Shown one piece after another: positions 19,209-28,546 of a stretch of 64,000 bases of DNA; positions within the stretch are counted from its first letter, which is position 1; each line of letters begins with the position of its first letter. The DNA comes from Pseudomonadales bacterium (GTDB lineage: Bacteria > Pseudomonadota > Gammaproteobacteria > Pseudomonadales > Azotimanducaceae). Below the pieces are notes generated by a model. It had not been told where the DNA came from. It saw only the letters and a program-made list of their open reading frames with translations, and did no database searches. Both the position numbers and the translations under genes were made by a program. The DNA is taken from assembly GCA_029251375.1 (NCBI GenBank), contig JAQXDL010000008.1, positions 1-64,000 on the forward strand, given 5' to 3'.

Positions 19209-20382
19209 AATTCGCGCGCTATTATTATTGGTAACGATATTGCTGATAAGCGCATGCCAACGGGAAGTAGCAACGGACACAACCGCCGTGTCTGGTTTGC
19301 GATTAAACAATGTACTCGGCGAACCCACGGCTCAGGGCTTCGCACGGGCAGAACGGCCACGAGACTTCCTGTTCCCCGCAGACCATGGCCCACACAATCA
19401 ATACCGCAGCGAGTGGTGGTATCTAACCGCAGTCCTTGAAGACGACGAGGGTAACGAGTACGGCATGCATTTCACCGTCTTCAGGCAAGCGCTCGCACCG
19501 CAACCGACAGGCGAAGGTCCGTGGCATACTGCGCAGGCATATCTGGGGCACTTAGCCGTTACAGACATTTCGACCGGTGTGCATCTTGAAGCTGAACGGT
19601 TCAGCCGTGGCCACCCTGAACTGGCGGGAGTGACGAGCGGGAAAGATTTTCGCGCAATGATTGAGGATTGGACACTGCAGAGTTCTGCTGACGGCAAATT
19701 AAATCTAACACTATCGGCTGATGCCTTAGCCGTTGGACAACCCGATCGGTTTGGGGTCGACTTGCAGGTCCAACAAGTTGGACCTGTCGTGTTACAGGGT
19801 CATCGCGGCTTATCCAAAAAAGGACCTTACTCAGCGAGTTATTACTACTCAATACCGCGCATGCAGCTCAGCGGCACACTCAAAATCGCTGATCGCAGCG
19901 TAAAAGTTAAAGGACTGGGCTGGCTAGATCGCGAATGGAGCACATCTGTGCTCGGTGAATCACTTGCCGGGTGGGACTGGTTTTCGCTGCAATTAGAGGA
20001 TCAACGAAGCATTATGGCTTTTCGCCTACGCAGACATGATGGTGCAAGAGATGACTATGATCATGGGCTAGTCGTAGATCATCAGCAGCTACCGAGGCAA
20101 TCCATCGTTGGCGAAGGCGATCGAGGTGTTAGGTTATTAGGTCGAGATGATTTTTCCCTCACACCCAGCAGGTTCTATCAAGACCCTGATGGCAACTTCT
20201 GGCCTGTGAGTTGGACCTTCCAGTTAGACAACGAGCAATTCACAATCAACGCACTACTGGATCAACAAACCGTTGATCTTTCAATCACCTACTGGGAAGG
20301 ATTGGTTGAAGTACTTGATTCCGAAGGTAACAATTCTGGCCGCGGTTACATGGAGCTGACAGGCTACGGAAGGGATATATGA
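19198..20382 (+). CDS. AttH/CrtC-like lipocalin-fold lipoprotein
   Basis: 394 aa from GTG 19198, with GAAGGAG 7 nt upstream inside the permease gene. An upstream ATG at 19036 would give a non-signal N-terminus in another frame of the permease and is rejected. A lipoprotein signal ends LLISAC, Cys20. The body matches the CrtC/AttH double-lipocalin family: DHGPHNQYRSEWWYLTA, FTVFRQAL, YLGHLAVTDI, KGLGWLDREWS, GWDWFSLQL. The family includes hydroxyneurosporene synthase (CrtC), a carotenoid/terpenoid hydratase, but no carotenoid genes are present here. A surface or periplasmic lipid-binding or hydratase role with the ABC transporter is more likely. The stop overlaps the next ATG (ATGA). Confidence 0.88.
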   Translation: MNAKIRALLLLVTILLISACQREVATDTTAVSGLRLNNVLGEPTAQGFARAERPRDFLFPADHGPHNQYRSEWWYLTAVLEDDEGNEYGMHFTVFRQALAPQPTGEGPWHTAQAYLGHLAVTDISTGVHLEAERFSRGHPELAGVTSGKDFRAMIEDWTLQSSADGKLNLTLSADALAVGQPDRFGVDLQVQQVGPVVLQGHRGLSKKGPYSASYYYSIPRMQLSGTLKIADRSVKVKGLGWLDREWSTSVLGESLAGWDWFSLQLEDQRSIMAFRLRRHDGARDDYDHGLVVDHQQLPRQSIVGEGDRGVRLLGRDDFSLTPSRFYQDPDGNFWPVSWTFQLDNEQFTINALLDQQTVDLSITYWEGLVEVLDSEGNNSGRGYMELTGYGRDI

Positions 20383-21215
20383 AAGCAGACCTGCATTGCC
20401 ACAGCCATTTTTCAGATGGCAAACACACAGCGGATTTTCTGATAGAGCGAGCCCTGCTTAATGGTGTTACCCATCTCGCCATCACCGATCACGACTGCAC
20501 GAACGTACATGCAGAACTCCACAGAAGTGAAGCATTGTCCATTATAAAAGGTGTTGAAATATCCTGTGACTGGCAGGGTCGCGAACTGCATATTGTGGGC
20601 CTGTGTATCGACACCAACAATTCAAAGCTGAATAATTTACTAGAAGAACAGCAGCAGAAGCGACGACAACGGGTCTGCCAAATGGACGCGAAGTTAGCAG
20701 CGAGTGGTATTACGGGTTTATTACCGTATATGGCGACGTTGCCAGCCGTGGCGCAGACAAGAAGCCACGTCGCCGACTTCCTGATTCAACACAAGGTTTG
20801 CAAGACGCGCAAGAAGGTGTTCAAACAATATCTTAACAAGAGCGGCAAGGCATATGTTGCCGCACAGTGGTGCTCTTTAGAAGCTGCTGTAGAAGCGATC
20901 ATTTTAGCCGGTGGCATTGCAGTACTCGCACATCCAGGTCGATATGGACTTAGTCGAGCCAAACTATCTCACCTCGTTGACGATTTCGCCGCAGCCGGTG
21001 GAGAAGCACTCGAATGCGCCTACCCTAATATCGCGGTAGAAATGCAGACATATTTACTCAAGCTGGCGGCGGACAAAAGCTTGTATATATCCGGCGGTTC
21101 AGATTTTCATGACGCCGGCGCAGCTTGGACCGACGTTGGTAAATTCCCATGGCTACCCAAAAGCACACATCAGTTTGGCGTCTGGCATCATCAGAGGTGG
21201 TCTGCGGCAACGTAA
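20379..21215 (+). CDS. rnm: PHP-domain exonuclease / nucleotidase RNase AM
   Basis: 278 aa. The PHP metal-binding motifs are all present: DLHCHSHFSDG at 4-14, ITDHD, KGVEISCDW, LAHPGRYG and GGSDFH near the C-terminus. E. coli RNase AM (YciV) is a trinuclear-metal 5'-3' exoribonuclease that matures 5S rRNA and also hydrolyses 3',5'-bisphosphonucleotides. Length and motif order fit that family. It is coupled by a 4-nt ATGA overlap to the AttH-like gene, though a functional link is not obvious; it may simply ride on the operon. Confidence 0.9.
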   Translation: MKADLHCHSHFSDGKHTADFLIERALLNGVTHLAITDHDCTNVHAELHRSEALSIIKGVEISCDWQGRELHIVGLCIDTNNSKLNNLLEEQQQKRRQRVCQMDAKLAASGITGLLPYMATLPAVAQTRSHVADFLIQHKVCKTRKKVFKQYLNKSGKAYVAAQWCSLEAAVEAIILAGGIAVLAHPGRYGLSRAKLSHLVDDFAAAGGEALECAYPNIAVEMQTYLLKLAADKSLYISGGSDFHDAGAAWTDVGKFPWLPKSTHQFGVWHHQRWSAAT

Positions 21216-21305
21216 TCAAAACGAAGCATCTACCGCAGGGATTAGGCACCGAGGCCATCTTTACCGTGATATGCTGCCCTACCCAAAAACTTAGAAAATT
21301 CAGCA

Positions 21306-22628
21306 ATGACAAATGTCACAAAACCCCTAGAACCTATTCAAACTGGACTGCTCAAATCCATGCGTTACATGAAACGCAGCTACAACAATCCACTCGAGCA
21401 TGGCCAGGATCTGCGTCGTGAGTATGGCAATGTCGTCATGCAGAAGGCCGGTAAAATGCGCATCGTGCATTTGTTTGGTGCTGATGCGCATAAACTTTGC
21501 CTGCTGAACCAGAACCAAACATTTTCGAATAAAAAAGCTTGGGACATGATCATTGGCCGCGTTTTTCCGAACGGACTGATGCTTCGTGATGGCGATGATC
21601 ACCGCTACCATCGCCGCTTAATGCAGGCTGGGTTTAAGAGCAAAGCCATGCAGGGCTATCTCGCGCAGATGATACCGCAGGTCAAAACTGCTGTTGAGGG
21701 TTGGGCCGGACAAAACGAAAAACTCATATACCCGACCTTCAAGCAGATGACCCTTGATTTGGCCGCCAGCATTTTTCTCGGCATGAATCTCGGCGACGAC
21801 GCAGATAAAATAAACAATGCGTTTGAAACAACTGTCGCTGCATCGATGCCGCGCATACCCTTCGCCTTTCCGGGTACATTGCTATGGCGAGGCATCAAAG
21901 CACGTCAGACGATGTGTGATTTTTTCTTGCCAATGATTGAGCAAAGGCGCAGTGGTGAAGGTCAGGATCTGTTTTCTCTGTTATGCAAAGCAACAGACGA
22001 AGATGGCAACGGCTACACCGACCAGGAAATTGTTGATCATATGATATTCCTAATGATGGCTGCCCACGACACCACCACCAGCACCCTTACGAGTATGGTT
22101 TACGCTCTGGCAAAGAACCCGCAATGGCAAGAAAGGCTTTTAGCTGAGATGGACACATTGGATCTCGACGACTTGACGACCGATGCGCTGGGCAGCACCA
22201 CTGAAACCGATTGGGTCATTAAAGAGTCCCTTCGTATGTACCCACCTCTTTCTACACTACCAAAAATGAGCAACACAGAGTTCGAATATGAAGGTCACCT
22301 GATCCCCGCTGGTGCGTTAGTGATTACCTATCCGATTCATACACATTACATGTCAGAATATTGGGACAATCCTGAAACCTTTGACCCAACCCGTTTTGGT
22401 CCGGAAAAAGCTGAGCACAAACGGCACAACTATAGTTGGGTGCCCTTCAGTGGTGGCGCTCACATGTGTATCGGACTTCATTTCGCCAACATGCAAATCA
22501 AATTGGTGTTGTTCGAGATGTTGAAAAATTATTCATGGCATGTTCCTGAGGGCTATGAGATGCCAGTACAGCAGTCACCGATATCCAAACCCAAAGATGA
22601 TTTGCCGATGACGTTTGTGGCACGGTAG
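21306..22628 (+). CDS. Cytochrome P450
   Basis: 440 aa, complete. The I-helix oxygen-activation motif A253-HDTT (253-257), K-helix ExxR at E307-R310, and heme-binding loop FSGGAHMCIG (381-390) with the thiolate Cys388 are intact. There is no membrane anchor, so it is a soluble class I type that needs separate ferredoxin and reductase. None is encoded nearby. The sequence around the heme loop (GAHMCIGLHFA) resembles the CYP120/CYP51-like branch rather than classical CYP101 types; this is tentative. It stands beside the convergent SDR/CoA-transferase/BVMO cluster, which suggests hydroxylation of a terpenoid, steroid or alicyclic substrate. Confidence 0.95.
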   Translation: MTNVTKPLEPIQTGLLKSMRYMKRSYNNPLEHGQDLRREYGNVVMQKAGKMRIVHLFGADAHKLCLLNQNQTFSNKKAWDMIIGRVFPNGLMLRDGDDHRYHRRLMQAGFKSKAMQGYLAQMIPQVKTAVEGWAGQNEKLIYPTFKQMTLDLAASIFLGMNLGDDADKINNAFETTVAASMPRIPFAFPGTLLWRGIKARQTMCDFFLPMIEQRRSGEGQDLFSLLCKATDEDGNGYTDQEIVDHMIFLMMAAHDTTTSTLTSMVYALAKNPQWQERLLAEMDTLDLDDLTTDALGSTTETDWVIKESLRMYPPLSTLPKMSNTEFEYEGHLIPAGALVITYPIHTHYMSEYWDNPETFDPTRFGPEKAEHKRHNYSWVPFSGGAHMCIGLHFANMQIKLVLFEMLKNYSWHVPEGYEMPVQQSPISKPKDDLPMTFVAR

Positions 22629-22661
22629 CTTGCTGGGAATTACCGCTCGCTGCAGAAGCGC

Positions 22662-23492
22662 TTAGGCTCGCGTCAGCGTTTGATCATCGATCAACGCATC
22701 CAATTGCTTTTGCACACCCTTACTCCAATGAGGGTGTGTGAGGATCCAAAATTTTTCCTGTTCGATAGCGCTCAATACCAGCTCGCCCACTTCATCAGGT
22801 TGCATCCCCTGTTCCAGCGCCGCTTGAATGTTGCCAGCGAGTTTGCCCGCCTTTTTTGAATCGCCCTTTGGCTTACCGCCACCGGGGCGAAAATCGACCG
22901 AGTGTTGGCTGATGTTGGTATTAATAGGCCCTGGGCACAAAACAGAAGCCCGCACGTGACTCTTTTTTGCGCGCAATTCGCGCTCGGTTGCCGCCATGAG
23001 GGCAACAACGCCATGTTTCGCCACATTGTAAGCGCCCATCATTTGCGAGGAAATAAGCCCTGCCATCGATGATGTCGCGTTGATATGACCAACCTCCTGC
23101 TCTTCAAGCAAAGGTAGAAAAGTTTTTACGGTATATATCGGTCCCCAAAGGTCCACATTGATAATCCACTCCCAGTCGGCCAGCTTCATATTGCGGGCGG
23201 AGGTAGGAAGCCCAACCCCGGCATTGCTACAAACCACGTGCACGCCTCCAAATCTTTCAAGCGTTAACTCGGCCAGACGCTCAATTTCCTCAAGTTTTGA
23301 TACATCACAAGCCTGAGTTACAACCTCGACACCTGCGTCCGCAAACTCCTGCTCTGCTCTTTTTAGAAGTGCCGAGTCCAAGTCTGCCAAAACGAGGTGC
23401 ATCCCACGCCCGGCAAAGGCCCTCGCCATGCCAAGACCAATCCCACTGGCGCCGCCTGTAATTACCGCGGTGCGACCTGAAAAATCTTGCAT
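22662..23492 (-). CDS. Short-chain dehydrogenase/reductase
   Basis: 276 aa classical SDR. TGGASGIGLGMA binds cofactor, ADLDS after beta-2 suggests NAD preference, and NAGVG is followed by the catalytic triad: Ser in NATSSMAG and YNVAK (Tyr and Lys). The extended C-terminus (about 200-276, with PGGGKPKGDSKKAGKLAGN) is longer than average. Last gene of a minus-strand run (SDR, CoA-transferase 16 nt upstream, BVMO, SDR, LLM oxidoreductase). Probable role is oxidation of an alcohol intermediate in that pathway. It converges with the P450 gene, 33 nt apart. Confidence 0.9.
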   Translation of the reverse strand: MQDFSGRTAVITGGASGIGLGMARAFAGRGMHLVLADLDSALLKRAEQEFADAGVEVVTQACDVSKLEEIERLAELTLERFGGVHVVCSNAGVGLPTSARNMKLADWEWIINVDLWGPIYTVKTFLPLLEEQEVGHINATSSMAGLISSQMMGAYNVAKHGVVALMAATERELRAKKSHVRASVLCPGPINTNISQHSVDFRPGGGKPKGDSKKAGKLAGNIQAALEQGMQPDEVGELVLSAIEQEKFWILTHPHWSKGVQKQLDALIDDQTLTRA

Positions 23493-23508
23493 TTATATAC
23501 TCCTTTAC

Positions 23509-24672
23509 TTATTTGTTCGAGCCTGTAACCAATGCGCTTGCGACCTTCTCAATATCGGTGGAGGTCCAACCAAGCCACTGCTCTAATATTTCATCATTAT
23601 GCTCGCCTAGATGCGGAGCACCTTGCCTGACATTCGACTGATTTCGCCGAAATCGGTAGGGGGACTGCGGAATGGAGCGTGTGCCGCCGGATCTATCGTC
23701 AATTTGCGCAATTGAATCTCTCGCCTGAACGCATGCGAGATCGCCGACGTCTGCTGTGGATCTCACATCTCCCCAAGCAATGTTCATTTTATCAAGGGCT
23801 GCAATAACCTCTTCCCTGGTCCTACAAGTTTCCATAAAGAATAGTTTCGCCGCCGCTCGTCTGGCCTTAATTTTGTCCTCAATCGAGACAGACTCAAGAC
23901 CTTGCAAACCGTCTTGCACACCACACAAATCGTGCAATTGCTTCCAAATGAATTTGAAGTCTCCGGCAAGCATCAGGTAACCGGCACGTGTCTCGTGAAC
24001 CTCGTTACTATCAACCACCTTCACATTCTCCAATGCAGCATGGAGGCCGTCATTGGTGACGAGTGTCGCGTCCACCATCGCAATCTCAAGGTAGTCGCCC
24101 AAACCGGTTTGTTCGCGCGCATAAAGGGCAGCGAGCATACCGATGAGACCATGCATTGCTGCGTTCGTATCAGCCACAGACAAAGGTAATTCAGCGGGAT
24201 GGGCACCTGTAATCTCCGCCTGCCTTGCAACCAGGCCGGTCTCGGCATGCACAATTGGCGCATAGGCCGCACGTCGACTGTCTGGATTATTGGCGCCAAA
24301 ACCTGAAATGGATAACATAATAAGTCGAGGGTTGATCTCAGCTAGAGTCTCGTAGCTGAGTCCTAATCGGCCCATCACATCCGGGCGAAAATTTTCGATC
24401 AGCACATCAGCTTCAGAGACCAGTGACTTCACAATTTCGACCCCAGCAGGGTCATTCAAATTGACCGAGATATTTCGCTTACCGGCATTTTGCTGATGAT
24501 AATAGCCTGAAATGTTACCAACCTTGCGACCAAAAAAACGGGTCACATCCCCTTCCGGCGGTTCAAGTTTGACGACGTCAGCGCCGAGGTCACAAAGCAT
24601 TCGACCAGCGAATGGTCCGGCTAATACACGAGACATATCAAGTACTTTGATGCCTGCTAGCGGGTAACTCAT
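23509..24672 (-). CDS. CaiB/BaiF (class III) CoA-transferase
   Basis: 387 aa. The N-terminus VLDMSRVLAGPFAGRMLCDL and LGADVVKLEPPEGD are the family hallmark. The segment LSVADTNAAMHG carries the catalytic Asp used to form the acyl-anhydride/CoA thioester. Class III transferases move CoA between carboxylic acids and include the carnitine, bile-acid (BaiF) and 2-methylacyl-CoA racemase groups. In this setting it would activate a carboxylic acid produced by the monooxygenase branch. It sits 64 nt downstream of the BVMO gene and 16 nt upstream of the SDR gene. Confidence 0.93.
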   Translation of the reverse strand: MSYPLAGIKVLDMSRVLAGPFAGRMLCDLGADVVKLEPPEGDVTRFFGRKVGNISGYYHQQNAGKRNISVNLNDPAGVEIVKSLVSEADVLIENFRPDVMGRLGLSYETLAEINPRLIMLSISGFGANNPDSRRAAYAPIVHAETGLVARQAEITGAHPAELPLSVADTNAAMHGLIGMLAALYAREQTGLGDYLEIAMVDATLVTNDGLHAALENVKVVDSNEVHETRAGYLMLAGDFKFIWKQLHDLCGVQDGLQGLESVSIEDKIKARRAAAKLFFMETCRTREEVIAALDKMNIAWGDVRSTADVGDLACVQARDSIAQIDDRSGGTRSIPQSPYRFRRNQSNVRQGAPHLGEHNDEILEQWLGWTSTDIEKVASALVTGSNK

Positions 24673-24736
24673 AGTCCCATCCTTGATTAACTAAGTTGGC
24701 GTAAACTCACTAAGCGTAAACTCAGCAATTTTTCTC

Positions 24737-26458
24737 TCAGGGCTTGGCTTTTAAGTTAAAGTTTTCTTCCATTTTCTCTCTCACCTCGCCCTGGTGCTGA
24801 AAGTATTGCCGAAAACCACCATTGTAATTACCGTCTTGGCGACGCTGGCTATCGCCTTCCATATTGTAATAACCCGGCGTGCATTCTTCGGATCGCGTTG
24901 TCTTACCACGGTGATTTATAACCTCCTGAACCCACCACTCTTCCGCCTCGTTAGTCACATCAAGTGAGTGATAGCCGTTGCGACGCACATGGTCGATACA
25001 GGCAGCAATGTGATCGCCCTGTGTTTGTAACATGTCGGTCAGATTAAACTGGAATGAAGCCTGATAGCCGCCCATGATAAATAGGTTTGGAAAACCGGCT
25101 GTATGGATACCGAGCAATGTTCGAATGCCTTCTGCGTACTTGTCCTGAAGGTTCACGCCACCTTCACCGACAATCGTATTGTAAATGCCGGTCTGCTGAA
25201 CCTCAAAGCCGGTCGCGTAGATCAACACGTCAACGTCGTAGGTTTTACCATCGAACACGGGACCCTTCGGTCCTATTTCCGTGATACCTTCACCTTTTGT
25301 ATCAACGAGCTCTACATTGGGTCGGTTGAAGGCTGGCAGATAGTCATTATGGAAACAGGGCCGCTTACACATAAACATGTACCAGGGCTTTAATGCGTCT
25401 GCCGTCTGCTTGTCGTCGACAATTTTGTCGATCCGTCGGTGAATACGCATCATGTAGTCAATATTGGCATTCTCCTGCTTACGCAATTTCTCCTCAGGAG
25501 ACGTTGCGCCTTTTGCCGCTCTCTTCTCGAGAGAGTTTTCAACCACCGCGAGCACTTTCGCTCGCCTAGTCGCCTGCCAACCTGGTTCAAGCTTACGGGC
25601 CCAATTTGGATCAGTAGGCCAGTCATCGCGCACATCAATCGAAGACGGGGTACGTTGAAAGACGTATAGCTGCTTTGCATTCTTCGCAAGCTCAGGCACG
25701 ATTTGAACTGCCGATGCGCCTGTACCTATAATTCCCACCACCTTGTCCTTCAGGTTCTCAAGATCAACACCGGTATAGTCATAGTCCCATCTAGAGGTGT
25801 GGAATGAGTGGCCAGCAAACGAAGTCATACCTTGTATCGTCGACAGTTTTGGTTTTGCCAATGTGCCATTGGCACAGATCACAAACTGTGCGCGCATCAC
25901 GTCACCACGGTCAGTCTTTACGTGCCACAGCTGCTCGTCTTCGCTCCATACTGTTTCGGTGACGGTCGTATTAAATACAGCAAGCTCGTACAGGTTGTAT
26001 TTTTTTGCAATTTTTTGGCAGTGACCGAAGATCTCGGGGCCACGGGAGTAGTGATCAACGGGGACATAGTCCAACTCATCTAACAATGGCAGATAGTCAT
26101 AGCTGACCACATCACAGGCCGCGCCAGGATATCGGTTCCAATACCAAGTACCACCCACATCCGAGCCTCGCTCAACTATGCGGATACTTTCAAAGCCATG
26201 TTCGCGCAAACGTGCAGACGTTAGCAGTGCGGAAAATCCGCCGCCTATAAAGAGCACTTCAACCTGGTCTGTAATAGGGTCTCGCTGTTCAACCTCTTTT
26301 GCGTAAGGATCTACCGCGTACTTAGCGAGCTCGCCTGAGAACTCAGACGTAAATTGATCGGTGCCGGGGGGACGATAGTCAAGTCGCACATCTCGTGCCT
26401 GCTTAAACTTATCTTTAATGTCATCGTAATAACTCTGGGGATGATCAGGTCTTGGCAT
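24737..26458 (-). CDS. Baeyer-Villiger monooxygenase (cyclohexanone/steroid monooxygenase-like)
   Basis: 573 aa with an N-terminal extension of about 65 residues before the FAD motif GGGFSA (72-77). The diagnostic BVMO fingerprint FxGxxxHxxxWD is F214-A-G216-HSF-H220-TSR-W224-D225. NADPH motif GTGASA is at 245-250. VGGTWYWNRYPGAACD (101-116) and LIYATGFEVQ are typical of type I BVMOs acting on cyclic ketones, phenylacetone or steroids. It converts a ketone to an ester or lactone using NADPH and O2. Position in an SDR-BVMO-CoA-transferase-SDR run fits an alcohol-ketone-lactone-acid-CoA route. Exact substrate is open. Confidence 0.94.
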   Translation of the reverse strand: MPRPDHPQSYYDDIKDKFKQARDVRLDYRPPGTDQFTSEFSGELAKYAVDPYAKEVEQRDPITDQVEVLFIGGGFSALLTSARLREHGFESIRIVERGSDVGGTWYWNRYPGAACDVVSYDYLPLLDELDYVPVDHYSRGPEIFGHCQKIAKKYNLYELAVFNTTVTETVWSEDEQLWHVKTDRGDVMRAQFVICANGTLAKPKLSTIQGMTSFAGHSFHTSRWDYDYTGVDLENLKDKVVGIIGTGASAVQIVPELAKNAKQLYVFQRTPSSIDVRDDWPTDPNWARKLEPGWQATRRAKVLAVVENSLEKRAAKGATSPEEKLRKQENANIDYMMRIHRRIDKIVDDKQTADALKPWYMFMCKRPCFHNDYLPAFNRPNVELVDTKGEGITEIGPKGPVFDGKTYDVDVLIYATGFEVQQTGIYNTIVGEGGVNLQDKYAEGIRTLLGIHTAGFPNLFIMGGYQASFQFNLTDMLQTQGDHIAACIDHVRRNGYHSLDVTNEAEEWWVQEVINHRGKTTRSEECTPGYYNMEGDSQRRQDGNYNGGFRQYFQHQGEVREKMEENFNLKAKP

Positions 26459-26512
26459 TGTTTAGGTCCACCTCTGTAAAAACAAAAAACAAATCACATT
26501 CTCAATAAGTCG

Positions 26513-27322
26513 TTAACGTTTACTCGACTGGCGTAGTCGCTCTCGAAATCGCCGCATACCCTTTAGCCATCGTTCATAGTCGTTGGCCTTATTAGCAAAA
26601 TATTTAGCAACTTCTTTGTGTGGTAACACCAGAAAACGCTCCTCGATAATCGCCGCAATGCAATCATCGGCAACGCTTTCTGGCTCTAATATACCGTCCT
26701 GGGCAGCCTGATTGGAATTGGTTTTTCGCTTGCCCTCCTCCACCACAGGCTTGCCCAATATATTTGTTCGGACTGCCTGCGGACACAATACGGACACTCC
26801 AATACCACGGTCTTTGTAATTTATCGCTAACCACTCGGCCAATGCAACGGCAGCATGTTTTGACACAGCGTAAGGGGCGGAGTCAATCTGAGTTAAAAGC
26901 CCGGCCGCTGACGCTGTACTCAATAGATAGCCACCACCCCTCTCGATCATGCCGGGTATGACCGCCCGTGCTGCGGTCAAATGCGCCCAGGTGTGAACCT
27001 CCATCATCTGCCGCCACTTCTCAGTTGGCAGACTAAGACCGCCAGCGAGAGCGTAGCCTGCATTAGAAACAAATATATCGACACCACCGTGTTCTTGCTC
27101 CAGCCGCTGAACCAGACTCTCAATAGCCGCTTCATCCGATACATCAAGCCCTGCACCGGTTGCTTTATCACCAATGAGGGCAGCGGTTTCAATCGCGCTG
27201 GCCGCATCAAGGTCGGTACAGACGACGTGTCGGGCACCATGATCTGAAAATCGTTGCGCCAGCGCCCTGCCGATTCCCGATCCCGCGCCCGTCACCACGA
27301 CAAGCTTGTCTTCAATATTCAA
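26513..27322 (-). CDS. Short-chain dehydrogenase/reductase
   Basis: 269 aa. TGAGSGIGRALA, CTDLD after beta-2, SNAGYAL, catalytic Ser in STASAAG and YAVSK are intact. The C-terminal tail (KYFANKANDYERWLKGMRRF) matches SDRs found in degradative clusters with BVMOs. It lies 54 nt upstream of the BVMO gene in the same direction. Probable role is oxidising a secondary alcohol to the ketone substrate of the BVMO (inference from order). Confidence 0.9.
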   Translation of the reverse strand: MNIEDKLVVVTGAGSGIGRALAQRFSDHGARHVVCTDLDAASAIETAALIGDKATGAGLDVSDEAAIESLVQRLEQEHGGVDIFVSNAGYALAGGLSLPTEKWRQMMEVHTWAHLTAARAVIPGMIERGGGYLLSTASAAGLLTQIDSAPYAVSKHAAVALAEWLAINYKDRGIGVSVLCPQAVRTNILGKPVVEEGKRKTNSNQAAQDGILEPESVADDCIAAIIEERFLVLPHKEVAKYFANKANDYERWLKGMRRFRERLRQSSKR

Positions 27323-27477
27323 TATCTGTTCTCCTATAAGTGGACGTGTCTCGTCTATTTGTCGCGATTACGTTTTCAAGCGAAACGATTGCGCATTTCC
27401 ACAGCTCGACTAGAACCGCTGACGTGAACATTAAAAGTGAACCGCCATCATGATCGTTGTATTTAGTCGCAACCGAG

Positions 27478-28482
27478 TCATTTAAGTTCAGCCTTAAGCC
27501 TCGGCACAACCTCCGTAAAGAGTAACTGCAGACTGTCGCCCATCTGATCCGCGCGAAGTCCTGGCGGCACAGCCATGGTCACAATATCCGTTATACCGAA
27601 ATCACTGATAAAGGACTTCAGCTCGGCAATACAATGTTCAACATCGCCGACAATCCAGGTCTGTGGGACAGGCTCACCTGCTTCACCAAAACCTTCACCA
27701 CTTTCTTGGAAAAAGCGGTTGTACAATTGCATTCGATACTTTTCCGCCGCTCTAATTAGCGGCCAATCTGCCGACTTATCGTCCGTGACGAGTATGCTGC
27801 GAATGATACCAACACGTTTATCTGAAGTTTTTCGATTGCTTGATTCGAGCGCATCAACCCAAGGATCGAATGATTTCTTGCGCAAACCCTGCGGTAAAAA
27901 ATTTGTGTCGTAGTGAGCCGCCCGCAAAGCACCGGGCTCGGACATTGCGGCAATCCAAAGAGGCGGCCCACCTTGTTGAACATACCCAGGCTTAATAATG
28001 ACATCTTCGAATTGATAGCGTTTACCGTGATAACTGAAGCGCTCGCCACTGAAACATCGCTGCAGCACCTCTATACCCTCGTTCATCAAAGATACGCGTC
28101 GACTGGGGGGGAATCCAAAACCACGAAATTCATGCGGGGCGTAACCCATACCAAGCCCAATATCGATACGGCCACCGCTAATATTGTCGAGTACAGCAAG
28201 ATCTTCGGCGAGACGAATAGGATGGTTAAAGGGCATTAAACAGATATCTGTGCCAAAACGGACATGATTCGTCACCGCAGCCATGGCACCTGCTACCGGC
28301 ACCCAACTTGGCAAATAGCCGTCCTCAACAAAGTGGTGTTCGGTAAACCAAACCATGTCGGCACCGATGTCATCCAACCACTTCACCTGCTCTAGGATCT
28401 CCGCATATAAATGCGCATCACTCACACCTGAATCAACAGGGTTTCTAAAATCGTAACTGACACCGATTCTCAAATCATGCAT
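27478..28482 (-). CDS. Luciferase-like (LLM class) flavin-dependent oxidoreductase
   Basis: 334 aa TIM-barrel protein of the bacterial-luciferase-like family: LRIGVSYDFRNP, WFTEHHFVEDG, DISGGRIDIGLGMGYAP-type segment (here NISGGRIDIGLGMGYAP) and GPPLWIAAMSEPG. Such enzymes use reduced FMN or F420; the motifs here do not separate the two, but FMN is more likely in a gammaproteobacterium. First gene of the catabolic run, separated from the next SDR by 155 nt. Possible functions are a monooxygenase or a reductase of an unsaturated intermediate. Confidence 0.9.
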   Translation of the reverse strand: MHDLRIGVSYDFRNPVDSGVSDAHLYAEILEQVKWLDDIGADMVWFTEHHFVEDGYLPSWVPVAGAMAAVTNHVRFGTDICLMPFNHPIRLAEDLAVLDNISGGRIDIGLGMGYAPHEFRGFGFPPSRRVSLMNEGIEVLQRCFSGERFSYHGKRYQFEDVIIKPGYVQQGGPPLWIAAMSEPGALRAAHYDTNFLPQGLRKKSFDPWVDALESSNRKTSDKRVGIIRSILVTDDKSADWPLIRAAEKYRMQLYNRFFQESGEGFGEAGEPVPQTWIVGDVEHCIAELKSFISDFGITDIVTMAVPPGLRADQMGDSLQLLFTEVVPRLKAELK

Positions 28483-28546
28483 CGCGCAGCCTCAACTTTC
28501 ATAAATGTCTCATCAGGCGGTTTAGGTCATTCATCCCAAATCGATG

